Source: CAKZLS01 sp963701445
Lineage (GTDB): Bacteria > Pseudomonadota > Alphaproteobacteria > Rhodospirillales > Defluviicoccaceae
Assembly (NCBI GenBank): GCA_963701445.1
Contig: CAVPAM010000003.1
Span: 106,436 to 170,435 of the forward strand
Direction of reading: 5' to 3'
Length of the DNA: 64,000 nt
Below, piece after piece: positions 44,994-53,426 of this stretch (position 1 is the first letter of the stretch; each line of letters opens with the position of its first letter). The notes below the pieces were generated by a model. That model ran no database searches. It had not been told where the DNA came from and saw nothing but the letters and a program-made list of their open reading frames with translations. Both the position numbers and the translations under genes were made by a program.

Positions 44994-46757
44994 ATGGCGT
45001 ACGAACAAATGACCGGAGCGAAGATTGTCATCCAGGCCCTCATCGATCATGGGGTTACGGATGTATTCGGCTATCCCGGAGGCGCCATTCTTCCGGTATA
45101 CGACGAACTGTTCCAACAGAACCAGGTCCGGCACATCCTGGTCCGCCAGGAAGGCGGCGCCGTTCATGCCGCCGAGGGCTACGCCCGGTCCACGGGCAAG
45201 ACCGGAGTCGTCGTCGTGACATCGGGTCCGGGTGCCACCAACGCGGTGACCGGCCTCGCCGATGCCTTGATGGACAGCGTGCCGCTGGTGTGCTTTTCGG
45301 GGCAGGTGCCGACCCACCTGATCGGCAACGACGCGTTCCAGGAATGCGACACCACCGGCATCACCCGGCCGGTGACCAAGCACAACTACCTGGTCAAGAG
45401 CGTCAACGATCTGGCCCGGACGATCCATGAAGCGTTCTACGTGGCGCGGAGCGGCCGGCCCGGCCCGGTGCTCATCGATCTGCCAAAGGACGTGACCATG
45501 GGAACGGGACCGTATATTCCGCCCACGGATGTCACCCACAAGAGCTACCGCCCCAAGGTGGACGGCAATGCCCAGGACATCGAAAAAGCGGTGGACGCGA
45601 TGGTGAACGCCAAGCGGCCGCTGTTCTATTGCGGCGGCGGCATCATCAACTCAGGTCCCCGGGCGTCCGAACTGTTGACCCAGCTTGTGGATATGACCGG
45701 CTTCCCGACGACCCTGACGCTGATGGGGCTGGGCGCGCTACCGGCTTCGCACCCCCAATACCTGGGCATGGTCGGCATGCATGGCACCTATGAATCCAAC
45801 ATGGCGATGCATGACTGCGACGTGATGATCGCGATCGGCTCGCGCTTCGATGATCGGGTCACGGGGCGCCTCAACGCCTTTTCACCCGATTCGACGAAGA
45901 TCCATGTGGATATCGACCCGTCGTCCATCAACAAGAACGTGATGGTGGACATCGGCATCGTCGGAGATACCGGGCGCGTGCTCGAGCAGATGATCGAGGC
46001 TTGGAAGCAGAAAGGCGGCAAGGCCGACAAAAGGGCCCTGTCGGCGTGGATGAGCAAGATCGACGTTTGGCGGAGTCGCGATTGTTTGGCGTTTACCCAG
46101 GATGACAAGACAATCAAGCCGCAATACGCCATCCAACGGCTCTACGAGCTCACCAAGGGACGCGACGACGTGTACATCACCACCGAGGTGGGCCAGCATC
46201 AGATGTGGGCGGCCCAGCACTACGGGTTCGAAAAGCCGAACCGGTGGCTGACCTCGGGAGGTCTCGGCACCATGGGATATGGACTGCCCTCGGCCATGGG
46301 CGTCCAGATCGCGCACCCCGACGCCCTGGTGGTGGACATCGCCGGCGAGGCGTCGATCATGATGAACATCCAGGAGATGTCGACGATTGCCCAGTACAGA
46401 TTGCCGGTGAAGGTCTTCATCCTCAACAACGAGTACATGGGCATGGTTCGCCAGTGGCAGGAGCTTATCCATGGCGGCCGGTACTCGGAGACCTACATGA
46501 ACTCGCTGCCCGATTTCGTCAAACTCGCCGAGGCCTTTGGCGCGGTCGGACTGCGGGCCCACAAGCCGGACGACGTCGATGGGTTGATCAAGGAGATGAT
46601 GGCTTGCGACAAGGCCGTGATCGCCGACATTCGGGTCGACAAGGAGGAGAATTGCTTCCCGATGATCATGTCCGGCTCCGCTCACAACGAAATGCTGCTG
46701 GGCCCGGCGGACAAGTCGGAAAAGCCCGTGTCCGAAGACGGCATGGTCCTGGTATAA
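44994..46757 (+). CDS. ilvB: Acetolactate synthase large subunit
   Basis: This ThDP-dependent enzyme of 587 residues begins valine and isoleucine synthesis. It contains the activating glutamate in RQEGGAVHAAEGYARSTGK, the FAD-linked middle domain (IGSRFDDRVTG) and the ThDP metal-binding segment DIAGEASIMMNIQEMSTIAQYRLPVK with NNEYMGMV. The GEAS variant in place of GDAS is common in alphaproteobacteria. It leads an ilvB-ilvH-ilvC set with gaps of 114 and 35 bp between genes. Confidence 0.96.
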   Translation: MAYEQMTGAKIVIQALIDHGVTDVFGYPGGAILPVYDELFQQNQVRHILVRQEGGAVHAAEGYARSTGKTGVVVVTSGPGATNAVTGLADALMDSVPLVCFSGQVPTHLIGNDAFQECDTTGITRPVTKHNYLVKSVNDLARTIHEAFYVARSGRPGPVLIDLPKDVTMGTGPYIPPTDVTHKSYRPKVDGNAQDIEKAVDAMVNAKRPLFYCGGGIINSGPRASELLTQLVDMTGFPTTLTLMGLGALPASHPQYLGMVGMHGTYESNMAMHDCDVMIAIGSRFDDRVTGRLNAFSPDSTKIHVDIDPSSINKNVMVDIGIVGDTGRVLEQMIEAWKQKGGKADKRALSAWMSKIDVWRSRDCLAFTQDDKTIKPQYAIQRLYELTKGRDDVYITTEVGQHQMWAAQHYGFEKPNRWLTSGGLGTMGYGLPSAMGVQIAHPDALVVDIAGEASIMMNIQEMSTIAQYRLPVKVFILNNEYMGMVRQWQELIHGGRYSETYMNSLPDFVKLAEAFGAVGLRAHKPDDVDGLIKEMMACDKAVIADIRVDKEENCFPMIMSGSAHNEMLLGPADKSEKPVSEDGMVLV

Positions 46758-46871
46758 CACCGCGGTCCAAGGGCGGCGCCTCGCGCGCCGCCACCCCGTC
46801 CGTTCAGCCATAAAACCGTTATCAACCGACCCCGGCCATGTCGCGCCGGATTGTTACTGGGAGCCTTAGAT

Positions 46872-47384
46872 ATGCCGGAGCCCGCGAGGGAAGAGCAACA
46901 CACGATCGCCGTGCTTGTCGATAACGAGCCGGGGGTTCTCGCCCGGGTCGTCGGCCTGTTTTCCGGGCGTGCCTACAACATCGAGAGCCTGACGGTGGCG
47001 GAAACCGACCCCTGTGGCGGTCTGTCGCGGATAACCATCGTTACGTCCGGCACGCCGATGATCATCGAGCAGATCAAGGCGCAACTCGGCCGATTGGTGC
47101 CCGTGCATAAAGTCGCCGACCTGACCATGTTGGGACCGTATGTCGAACGCGAAATGGCGCTGGTCAAGGTGTGCGGCCAGGGCGAGCACCGGGTCGAGGC
47201 GTTGCGCGTGGCAACGATCTTCCGGGCTCGCGTGGTGGACAGCACCAACGAGTCATTCGTATTCGAAATCGTGGGTAAGACAAGCAAGGTCGATGCCTTG
47301 ATCAATCTCATGAAGCCCCTGGGGCTGATCGATGTGGCCCGCACCGGCGTTGCGGCGATCGCCCGCGGTGCCGAGCCCATCTAG
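46872..47384 (+). CDS. ilvH: Acetolactate synthase small (regulatory) subunit
   Basis: The 170-residue subunit provides valine feedback control. It has an N-terminal ACT domain (IAVLVDNEPGVLARVVGLFSGRAYNIESL) and the second half EREMALVKV followed by FVFEIVGKTSKVDALINLMKPLGLIDVARTG, typical of IlvH/IlvN. The ATG at 46872 has a GGGAG site. Confidence 0.96.
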   Translation: MPEPAREEQHTIAVLVDNEPGVLARVVGLFSGRAYNIESLTVAETDPCGGLSRITIVTSGTPMIIEQIKAQLGRLVPVHKVADLTMLGPYVEREMALVKVCGQGEHRVEALRVATIFRARVVDSTNESFVFEIVGKTSKVDALINLMKPLGLIDVARTGVAAIARGAEPI

Positions 47385-47419
47385 TCATCGACCCAATATA
47401 GCCCTTGGGAGGGAGCAAA

Positions 47420-48439
47420 ATGCGCGTTTATTACGATCGGGATGCCGACGTCAATCTCATCAAGTCGAAGAAAGTGGCGATCATCGGGTATGGCAGCCAA
47501 GGCCATGCCCATGCATTGAACCTGCGCGACAGCGGCGTCTCCGACGTCGCCGTGGCGCTGAGGCCCGGATCCGCCAGCATCAAGAAGGCGGAGAACGAAG
47601 GCCTCAAGGTGATGAGCCCGTCGGAGGCGGGAGAGTGGGCCGACATGGTCATGGTGCTCACGCCCGACGAGTTGCAGGCGCAACTCTACGCCGACCATCT
47701 CCAGGAAAGCCTCAAGGAAGGCGCGGCGCTTGCGTTCGCGCATGGGCTCAACATTCATTTCCGGCTGATCGAGCCGCGGGCCGATCTGGACGTGTTCATG
47801 ATCGCGCCCAAGGGGCCGGGTCACACGGTGCGTTCGGAGTATCTTCGCGGCGCCGGCGTTCCGTCCCTGGTCGCCGTCGAGCAGAACGCCAGCGGCAATG
47901 CCCTGGAGCTTGCGTTGTCCTACGCCTCGGCCTTGGGCTCGGGCCGTTCGGGCGTGATCGAGACCACCTTCCGCGAGGAATGCGAAACCGACCTGTTCGG
48001 CGAGCAGTCCGTGCTGTGCGGCGGGCTGACGTCGCTCATTCTCGCCGGGTACGAAACGCTGACCGAAGCGGGATACGCGCCGGAAATGGCCTATTTCGAG
48101 TGCCTCCACGAGGTCAAGCTGATCGTCGACCTGATCTACGAGGGCGGCATCGCCAATATGCGGTACTCCATCTCCAATACCGCCGAGTACGGCGACTATG
48201 TGACGGGTCCCAGGATCATCGACGACGGCGTCAAGGCGCGCATGCGCGAGGTCCTGGACGACATTCAGTCGGGCCGCTTCGCCAGGGACTGGATGCTGGA
48301 AAACGCCTCCGGTCGGCCGAGCTTCAAGGCCATGCGCCGCCGCGCCGCCGAGCATGACATCGAGGTGGTCGGCGAAAAGCTGCGCGGCATGATGCCGTGG
48401 ATCGCCGCCGGGCGCCTGGTGGACAAGTCCAAGAACTAG
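47420..48439 (+). CDS. ilvC: Ketol-acid reductoisomerase (NADP+)
   Basis: The 339-residue class I enzyme has the Rossmann loop IIGYGSQGHAHALNLRDSGV, MIAPKGPGHTVRSEY with the conserved histidine region, GRSGVIETTFREECETDLFGEQ with the metal-binding Asp and Glu residues, and SISNTAEYGDY. It starts 35 bp after ilvH with a GGGAGGG ribosome site. Confidence 0.97.
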   Translation: MRVYYDRDADVNLIKSKKVAIIGYGSQGHAHALNLRDSGVSDVAVALRPGSASIKKAENEGLKVMSPSEAGEWADMVMVLTPDELQAQLYADHLQESLKEGAALAFAHGLNIHFRLIEPRADLDVFMIAPKGPGHTVRSEYLRGAGVPSLVAVEQNASGNALELALSYASALGSGRSGVIETTFREECETDLFGEQSVLCGGLTSLILAGYETLTEAGYAPEMAYFECLHEVKLIVDLIYEGGIANMRYSISNTAEYGDYVTGPRIIDDGVKARMREVLDDIQSGRFARDWMLENASGRPSFKAMRRRAAEHDIEVVGEKLRGMMPWIAAGRLVDKSKN

Positions 48440-48476
48440 CCTGGACCGTTATCCGGTTATTTCCCCGAGGGCCGCC

Positions 48477-48719
48477 ATGGCGATGAAGTACATCATTGTG
48501 AGCGGGCCCGACGGGGAGATGCCGGTGGTCTTCCCGCGCGCCTACTATCACAGCGACGTCGCCCAGCGGTTCACCCCGGCGAAGGTGGTCGCCGCCGGTT
48601 TCGTCAGGCTGACGGACGGCGCAGCGGAGTGCTATGGCGGCAGTTCGAGTTTGAGAATCGTATCGCGCCGTCACCGTGATTCCGAACTCGTGGCACACCA
48701 TCTGAGCGGCGGTTCGTGA
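48477..48719 (+). CDS. Hypothetical small protein after ilvC
   Basis: An 80-residue protein (MAMKYIIVSGPDGEMPVVFP start, then HSDVAQRF, GFVRLTDGAAECYGGSSSLRI) with a GAGGG site before the ATG. I do not recognise a named family. The composition is ordinary for the region and the start is convincing. It lies 37 bp after ilvC and could be the last gene of that transcript. Confidence 0.55.
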   Translation: MAMKYIIVSGPDGEMPVVFPRAYYHSDVAQRFTPAKVVAAGFVRLTDGAAECYGGSSSLRIVSRRHRDSELVAHHLSGGS

Positions 48720-48815
48720 CCGTCGGTTCGGGGCGGATTGGGCGCCCAACCGCGCCAAATGGAAGCACGCTCCGATCGGAAGACCGACCGCCGGACATTT
48801 TTTGCGACATTCCTG

Positions 48816-48846
48816 TTGACATTCGCCCGTTACGACGATTTCTAAT
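48816..48846 (+). promoter_or_regulatory. Probable sigma-70-type promoter upstream of leuA
   Basis: A perfect -35 TTGACA (48816-48821) is followed after 19 bp by tctaat (48841-48846), five of six bases of TATAAT. A slightly long spacer is the weak point. A small palindrome ggtta-ccgt-taacc (48848-48861) sits at the expected transcription start and could be an operator. The site is about 300 bp before leuA, so the transcript would have a long leader. Confidence 0.45.
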
Positions 48847-48920
48847 AGGTTACCGTTAACCGAAATTTATCATGGCAGCTTCGATAAGTGTGGCCATGGC
48901 TCTGTGATCGATTGGCAAGA

Positions 48921-49049
48921 ATGTTCGCAACGCGCGGCAACCGGTACGGCGAAATAGCGGGAACAGGCTTCTCCCGCCGTCTCCGCGCGCGCGCGCTGTC
49001 GTCACTCATCCTCCGGATTGGCGGGGGCCTTCGACTTAGGTGCCCCTGA
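48921..49049 (+). CDS. Putative leucine-containing leader peptide upstream of leuA
   Basis: A 42-codon frame (MFATRGNRYGE start) downstream of the promoter. Its second half has seven leucine codons: ctc, ctg, ctc, ctc, ctt and ctt among them, in RLRARALSSLILRIGG and GLRLRC. The stop lies within the 5' arm of the hairpin at 49043-49094, a geometry that ribosome-stalling attenuation would need. Codon density is moderate and the ribosome site is weak, so this is a hypothesis. The rest of the interval 48720-49149 shows no other gene. Confidence 0.3.
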   Translation: MFATRGNRYGEIAGTGFSRRLRARALSSLILRIGGGLRLRCP

Positions 49050-49094
49050 ACATTCGGCACTGGGCCGGTTTCCGGCGCATGGAGTGTTCAGGGG
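49043..49094 (+). promoter_or_regulatory. Hairpin in the leuA leader
   Basis: A perfect 10-bp inverted repeat (cccctgaaca at 49043-49052 and tgttcagggg at 49085-49094) encloses a 32-base loop with an inner ccgg/ccgg pairing. It lies 55 bp before leuA. There is no run of T after it, so it is not a simple terminator; it might be an antiterminator or a protein-binding structure. Confidence 0.4.
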
Positions 49095-49149
49095 AAGTGG
49101 ATGCGAACTCCCACATAAGATGCACCTGTCTTAACGAAGGACCGACCCC

Positions 49150-50700
49150 ATGAACACCGATACAGATCCCAACCGCGTTATCATTTTCGACACCACCTTG
49201 CGCGACGGCGAACAGTCGCCCGGCGCGTCCATGAACCTGGAAGAAAAGCTGCGAATCGCCAAGGTTCTGGAGGAAATGGGCGTCGATGTCATCGAAGCCG
49301 GCTTTCCGATCGCCTCCAATGGCGATTTCGAGGCCGTCCGCGAGATCGCCAAGGTGGTTACCGGTTCGATCGTCTGCGGCCTGAGCCGCGCCACGCGCGG
49401 CGACATCGAACGCGCCGCCGAGGCCATCAAGCCGGCGCGGCGCGGGCGAATCCACACCTTCATTTCCACCAGCCCGCTGCACATGAAGCACAAGCTGCAG
49501 ATGGAGCCGGACGACGTCCACGCGGCGGTGATCGATAGCGTCGGTTACGCGCGGCGCTTCACCGATGACGTGGAGTGGTCGTGCGAGGACGGCTCGCGCA
49601 CCGAGCACGACTTTCTGTGCCGCTGCGTCGAGGCGGCCATCGACGCGGGGGCCGGAACCATCAACATTCCGGACACCGTCGGCTACGCGGTGCCCGACGA
49701 GTTCGCGGCGATCATCGAAATGCTGTTCAATCGCGTGCCGAACATCGACAAGGCGATCATTTCCGTGCACTGCCACAACGACCTGGGCTTGGCGGTGGCC
49801 AATTCGCTGGCCGCCGTGCGCATGGGCGCCCGCCAGGTGGAATGCACCATCAACGGGCTGGGAGAGCGGGCCGGGAACGCCGCCATGGAAGAGATCGTGA
49901 TGGCGCTGAAAACGCGTCCCGATCGAGGACCCTATTTCACCACCATCAAGTCCGAATCCATCATGCGCGCCTCGCGGCTGGTTTCCGCCGTAACCGGTTT
50001 CGTGGTCCAGCCCAACAAGGCGATCGTCGGCGCCAACGCGTTTGCCCATGAGTCCGGTATCCATCAGGACGGCATGCTGAAGCACGCGGGCACCTACGAA
50101 ATCATGACCCCGGAGTCGGTGGGACTGACCAAGTCGAAACTGGTTTTGGGCAAGCATTCGGGCCGCCACGCGTTTCGCGAAAAGCTGAGGGAAATGGGCT
50201 ACGATTTGGGCGACAACGCCCTGACGGACGTCTTCAATCGCTTCAAGACGCTGGCGGACGCCAAGAAAGAGGTGTTCGACGAGGACCTGATGGCTCTGGT
50301 CGATGACGCCGTGTTGCGGGTCAATGACCGCGTGAAGCTGGTATCCCTGGCGGTGGAGTGCGGCACGCGCCGGTCCAAGGCCGTCATGCAACTCGATGTG
50401 GACGGCGACGTGCGCGGCTGCGAAAAGGCGGGCGACGGTCCCGTCGATTCGGTCTTTCAGTGCATCAAGGAGCTGTTTCCGACGGACGCGCGGCTGCAAT
50501 TGTATCAGGTTCACGCCGTGACCGGTGGGACGGATGCCCAGGCGGAAGTGACGGTGCGGCTGGAGGAGAATGGCCGCACGGTCAACGGCCAGGGCGCGGA
50601 TACCGACACCGTCGTTGCCTCCGTCAGGGCATATTTGAATGCTTTGAACAAGCTGATGGTCAAACGGGAGAAGACCGCGCCAAGCGCCCTCTCCGCTTGA
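49150..50700 (+). CDS. leuA: 2-isopropylmalate synthase
   Basis: This 516-residue enzyme commits carbon to leucine. It has the catalytic-domain start IFDTTLRDGEQSPGASM, the metal-ligand motif SVHCHNDLGLAVANSLA, QVECTINGLGERAGNAAMEE, and a C-terminal LeuA allosteric domain (about 390-500) expected to bind leucine. Length and motifs match alphaproteobacterial LeuA. It follows ilvC within 0.8 kb, so the branched-chain genes are clustered. Confidence 0.96.
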   Translation: MNTDTDPNRVIIFDTTLRDGEQSPGASMNLEEKLRIAKVLEEMGVDVIEAGFPIASNGDFEAVREIAKVVTGSIVCGLSRATRGDIERAAEAIKPARRGRIHTFISTSPLHMKHKLQMEPDDVHAAVIDSVGYARRFTDDVEWSCEDGSRTEHDFLCRCVEAAIDAGAGTINIPDTVGYAVPDEFAAIIEMLFNRVPNIDKAIISVHCHNDLGLAVANSLAAVRMGARQVECTINGLGERAGNAAMEEIVMALKTRPDRGPYFTTIKSESIMRASRLVSAVTGFVVQPNKAIVGANAFAHESGIHQDGMLKHAGTYEIMTPESVGLTKSKLVLGKHSGRHAFREKLREMGYDLGDNALTDVFNRFKTLADAKKEVFDEDLMALVDDAVLRVNDRVKLVSLAVECGTRRSKAVMQLDVDGDVRGCEKAGDGPVDSVFQCIKELFPTDARLQLYQVHAVTGGTDAQAEVTVRLEENGRTVNGQGADTDTVVASVRAYLNALNKLMVKREKTAPSALSA

Positions 50701-50743
50701 ACGGGTGCGACCTTTCCTTTCCGGCCGATTCTGCGCTAAGACA

Positions 50744-50778
50744 GGCTTGGCGCCGCCCGATGTCCCCGGCGCCAAGCC
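50744..50778 (+). terminator. Hairpin between leuA and mreB
   Basis: A perfect 12-bp stem (ggcttggcgccg at 50744-50755 and cggcgccaagcc at 50767-50778) with an 11-base loop lies 43 bp after leuA. The stem is strong but no T-run follows, so it may stop RNA decay or weaken readthrough into mreB instead of terminating fully. Confidence 0.55.
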
Positions 50779-50822
50779 ACCCCGAACGTTTCAGCCGATA
50801 GTGTTCAACCAAGCGAGGCACG

Positions 50823-51863
50823 ATGTTCTCACAGATGTTTGGGTTCCTTTCCGCCGACATGGCGATCGATCTGGGAACCGCCAATACCCTCGTCTACGTC
50901 AAGGGCAAGGGCATCGTCCTCAATGAGCCGTCGGTGGTGGCGATCGCCGAATTCAAGGGCAAGAAGCAGGTTCTGGCGGTCGGCGAGGAAGCGAAGATGA
51001 TGCTTGGCCGCACGCCCGGCAACATTCAGGCCATCCGTCCGCTCAGGGACGGCGTCATCGCCGATTTCGAAGTCGCCGAGGAGATGATCAAGTACTTCAT
51101 CCGCAAGGTCCACAACCGCCGCAGCTTCGCCAGCCCGCTGGTGATCATCTGTGTTCCGTCGGGATCGACGGCGGTCGAGCGCAGGGCCATCCAGGAATCC
51201 GCCGAAAGCGCGGGGGCGCGACGGGTGTTTCTGATCGAGGAGCCGATGGCGGCGGCGATCGGCGCGGGCCTGCCGGTGACCGAGCCCACGGGATCCATGG
51301 TCGTGGACATCGGCGGCGGCACCACGGAAGTCGCCGTCCTGTCGCTGGGCGGGATCGTCTATTCCCGCAGCGTTCGGGTCGGCGGCGACAAGATGGACGA
51401 AGCGATCATCGCCTACATCCGGCGCAATCACAACTTGCTGATCGGCGAAGGCAGCGCCGAGCGCATCAAGGAGCAGATCGGGTCCGCGTGTCCGCCCGAG
51501 GACGGGGACGGCCGAACCATGGAAATCAAGGGCCGCGATCTGATGAATGGCGTGCCCAAGGAACTGGTCATCAGCGAGCGCCAGATTTCCGAGAGCCTCG
51601 CCGAGCCCGTCGGCTCCATCATCGACGCGGTCAAGGTCGCTCTCGAGCATACCGCGCCCGAACTGGCGGCCGACATCGTCGACAAGGGAATCGTTCTGAC
51701 CGGTGGCGGCGCCCTTCTGAGCAACATCGACTACGTGCTCCGCCACGCGACCGGACTGCCGGTGTCCATCGCGGACGACGCGCTGTCCTGCGTGGCCCTG
51801 GGAACGGGGCGCGCGCTGGAGGAAATGAAGCGAATGCGCAACGTGCTGAGCAGCATGTATTAG
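50823..51863 (+). CDS. mreB: Rod shape-determining protein MreB
   Basis: The 346-residue bacterial actin has the nucleotide-binding loops MAIDLGTANTLVY, VVDIGGGTTEVAVLSLGG and ILTGGGALL. It forms membrane-associated filaments that orient lateral wall synthesis. It heads the mreBCD-mrdA-rodA cluster, so the cell is presumably rod-shaped or derived from rods. An intergenic gap of 120 bp separates it from mreC. Confidence 0.97.
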   Translation: MFSQMFGFLSADMAIDLGTANTLVYVKGKGIVLNEPSVVAIAEFKGKKQVLAVGEEAKMMLGRTPGNIQAIRPLRDGVIADFEVAEEMIKYFIRKVHNRRSFASPLVIICVPSGSTAVERRAIQESAESAGARRVFLIEEPMAAAIGAGLPVTEPTGSMVVDIGGGTTEVAVLSLGGIVYSRSVRVGGDKMDEAIIAYIRRNHNLLIGEGSAERIKEQIGSACPPEDGDGRTMEIKGRDLMNGVPKELVISERQISESLAEPVGSIIDAVKVALEHTAPELAADIVDKGIVLTGGGALLSNIDYVLRHATGLPVSIADDALSCVALGTGRALEEMKRMRNVLSSMY

Positions 51864-51983
51864 ACGCTTATATTTCGATTCTGCGAGGCCGTTTTTTTCT
51901 TTATGCTTTGCTCGCCCTAAAGCCGTTGGCGTGTCTCGGGGCCGTTTTGGCCCACGGACCATTCGAGTCACAAGGGAAGTGGT

Positions 51984-52913
51984 TTGAGCGAACGTCCAAG
52001 ATCCGAACACCGTGCCGCTGGAACGGTCAGAACGTTCGCCCATCGATTTGCCTACGTCGGCCTGATTGTCGCCGCGGGCGCGTTGATGATGCTGGGCAAG
52101 GCCGACGTGGTTCTGGTGGAAAAGCTGCGGCTGCGAATCGTCGATGCCACCGCTCCGATACTCGATGTGCTGTCGCGCCCCGTCGACGTGGTCACCCACA
52201 CCGTCGAGCAGGTTCACGACTGGGTGGCGATCCACGATGAAAATGCTCGACTGCGGGAAGACCGCGCGCGGCTGATGCAGTGGCAGACCATCGCCCGCCA
52301 GCTGGAGGCGGAGAACGCCGCGCTGAAGCAACTGCTGCATTTCGTCCCTGATCCCGAGGTCCGTTTCGTCACCGCCCGGGTGGTGGCCGATTCCGGCGGG
52401 GCCTTCGCGCACAGCGTGCTGCTCGGCGCCGGACTTCGCGACGGTGTCGGCAAGGGCCAGCCAGTCGTGGCCGATCAGGCGCTGGTGGGCAGGATCGCCG
52501 GTGTTTCGGAGCGTTCCGCCCGGGTTCTTCTGATCACGGACCTCAATTCCCGCATCCCGGTTCTGGTTGGTTCCACGCGTACGCGCGCCATTCTCGCCGG
52601 CGACAACTCGGACAAACCGGAACTGGTTTACCTCGCGTCCGAAGCCGTCGTCTCTCCCGGTGACCGGATCATTACCTCGGGTCACGCCGGTGTTTTCCCC
52701 GCCGGCATACCCGTGGGCGTAGTCACGTCGGTCGGAGATGGCGAGATCCGCGTGAAACCCTTCGTGGATCGTGAACGGCTGGAATATCTGCGTGTGATCG
52801 ACTACGGTTTGTCCGGCATTATTGGCGAGACCCTGGAAATGGTGCCCAAGGCTCCGCCAAAAAGCGTGGAGCCAATGACCGAGCCGGACTCTCAGGGCGG
52901 AGTCGAGCCGTGA
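51984..52913 (+). CDS. mreC: Rod shape-determining protein MreC
   Basis: A 309-residue inner-membrane protein with one N-terminal helix, a coiled coil (HDENARLREDRARLMQWQ, then RQLEAENAALKQLLHF) and a beta-barrel periplasmic part including VVADQALVGRIAGVSERSARVLLITDLNS and ITSGHAGVFPAGIPVGVV. MreC contacts PBP2 and MreB. The last codons overlap mreD by 4 bp. Confidence 0.95.
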   Translation: MSERPRSEHRAAGTVRTFAHRFAYVGLIVAAGALMMLGKADVVLVEKLRLRIVDATAPILDVLSRPVDVVTHTVEQVHDWVAIHDENARLREDRARLMQWQTIARQLEAENAALKQLLHFVPDPEVRFVTARVVADSGGAFAHSVLLGAGLRDGVGKGQPVVADQALVGRIAGVSERSARVLLITDLNSRIPVLVGSTRTRAILAGDNSDKPELVYLASEAVVSPGDRIITSGHAGVFPAGIPVGVVTSVGDGEIRVKPFVDRERLEYLRVIDYGLSGIIGETLEMVPKAPPKSVEPMTEPDSQGGVEP

Positions 52914-53425
52914 GAAGTTCGTTCTGGGCCAGGGCCGATGCCATCGCGCGCCAGTCGACCCCCTTTGCATTGACGATGTTCCTGGTTCTGCTCGGCGCCG
53001 TGCCGCTGCATGTTCCCGGGTTTGCCTCGGTGACGCCGCTGCTGCCGATGATCGGAATCTACTATTGGACGATTTACCGTCCGGATCTGATGCCCGTGGC
53101 CGCGGTGTTCGTCGTCGGTCTTCTGTACGATGCGTTGAGCGGCACGCCCATGGGAACCAACGCCGCCATATTCGTCCTAATTCACGGCATCATCGACAGC
53201 CAGCGCCGCTTCTTCGCCGGCAAACCCTTCATGATCGTCTGGCTCGGATTCTTGCTGGTTTCCGCGGGGGCGCTCCTGACGACGTGGCTGCTGGTGTCCG
53301 CTTTCCATGGAACGTTCGTAAAGTCGGACGCCCTGTTGTTTCAGTACGTCATCACCCTGGGCTGCTTTCCCTTGCTGTCTTGGATCTTGCTGCGGTGGCA
53401 GCGCGCGTTTCTCAGGCGGGCCTGA
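52910..53425 (+). CDS. mreD: Rod shape-determining protein MreD
   Basis: A 171-residue integral membrane protein with five or six hydrophobic segments and the family features PLLPMIGIYYWTIYRPDLMP and GLLYDALSGTPMGTNA. It overlaps mreC and is followed by mrdA after 1 bp, so the four genes are translated together. Confidence 0.94.
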   Translation: MRSSFWARADAIARQSTPFALTMFLVLLGAVPLHVPGFASVTPLLPMIGIYYWTIYRPDLMPVAAVFVVGLLYDALSGTPMGTNAAIFVLIHGIIDSQRRFFAGKPFMIVWLGFLLVSAGALLTTWLLVSAFHGTFVKSDALLFQYVITLGCFPLLSWILLRWQRAFLRRA

Positions 53426-53426
53426 C

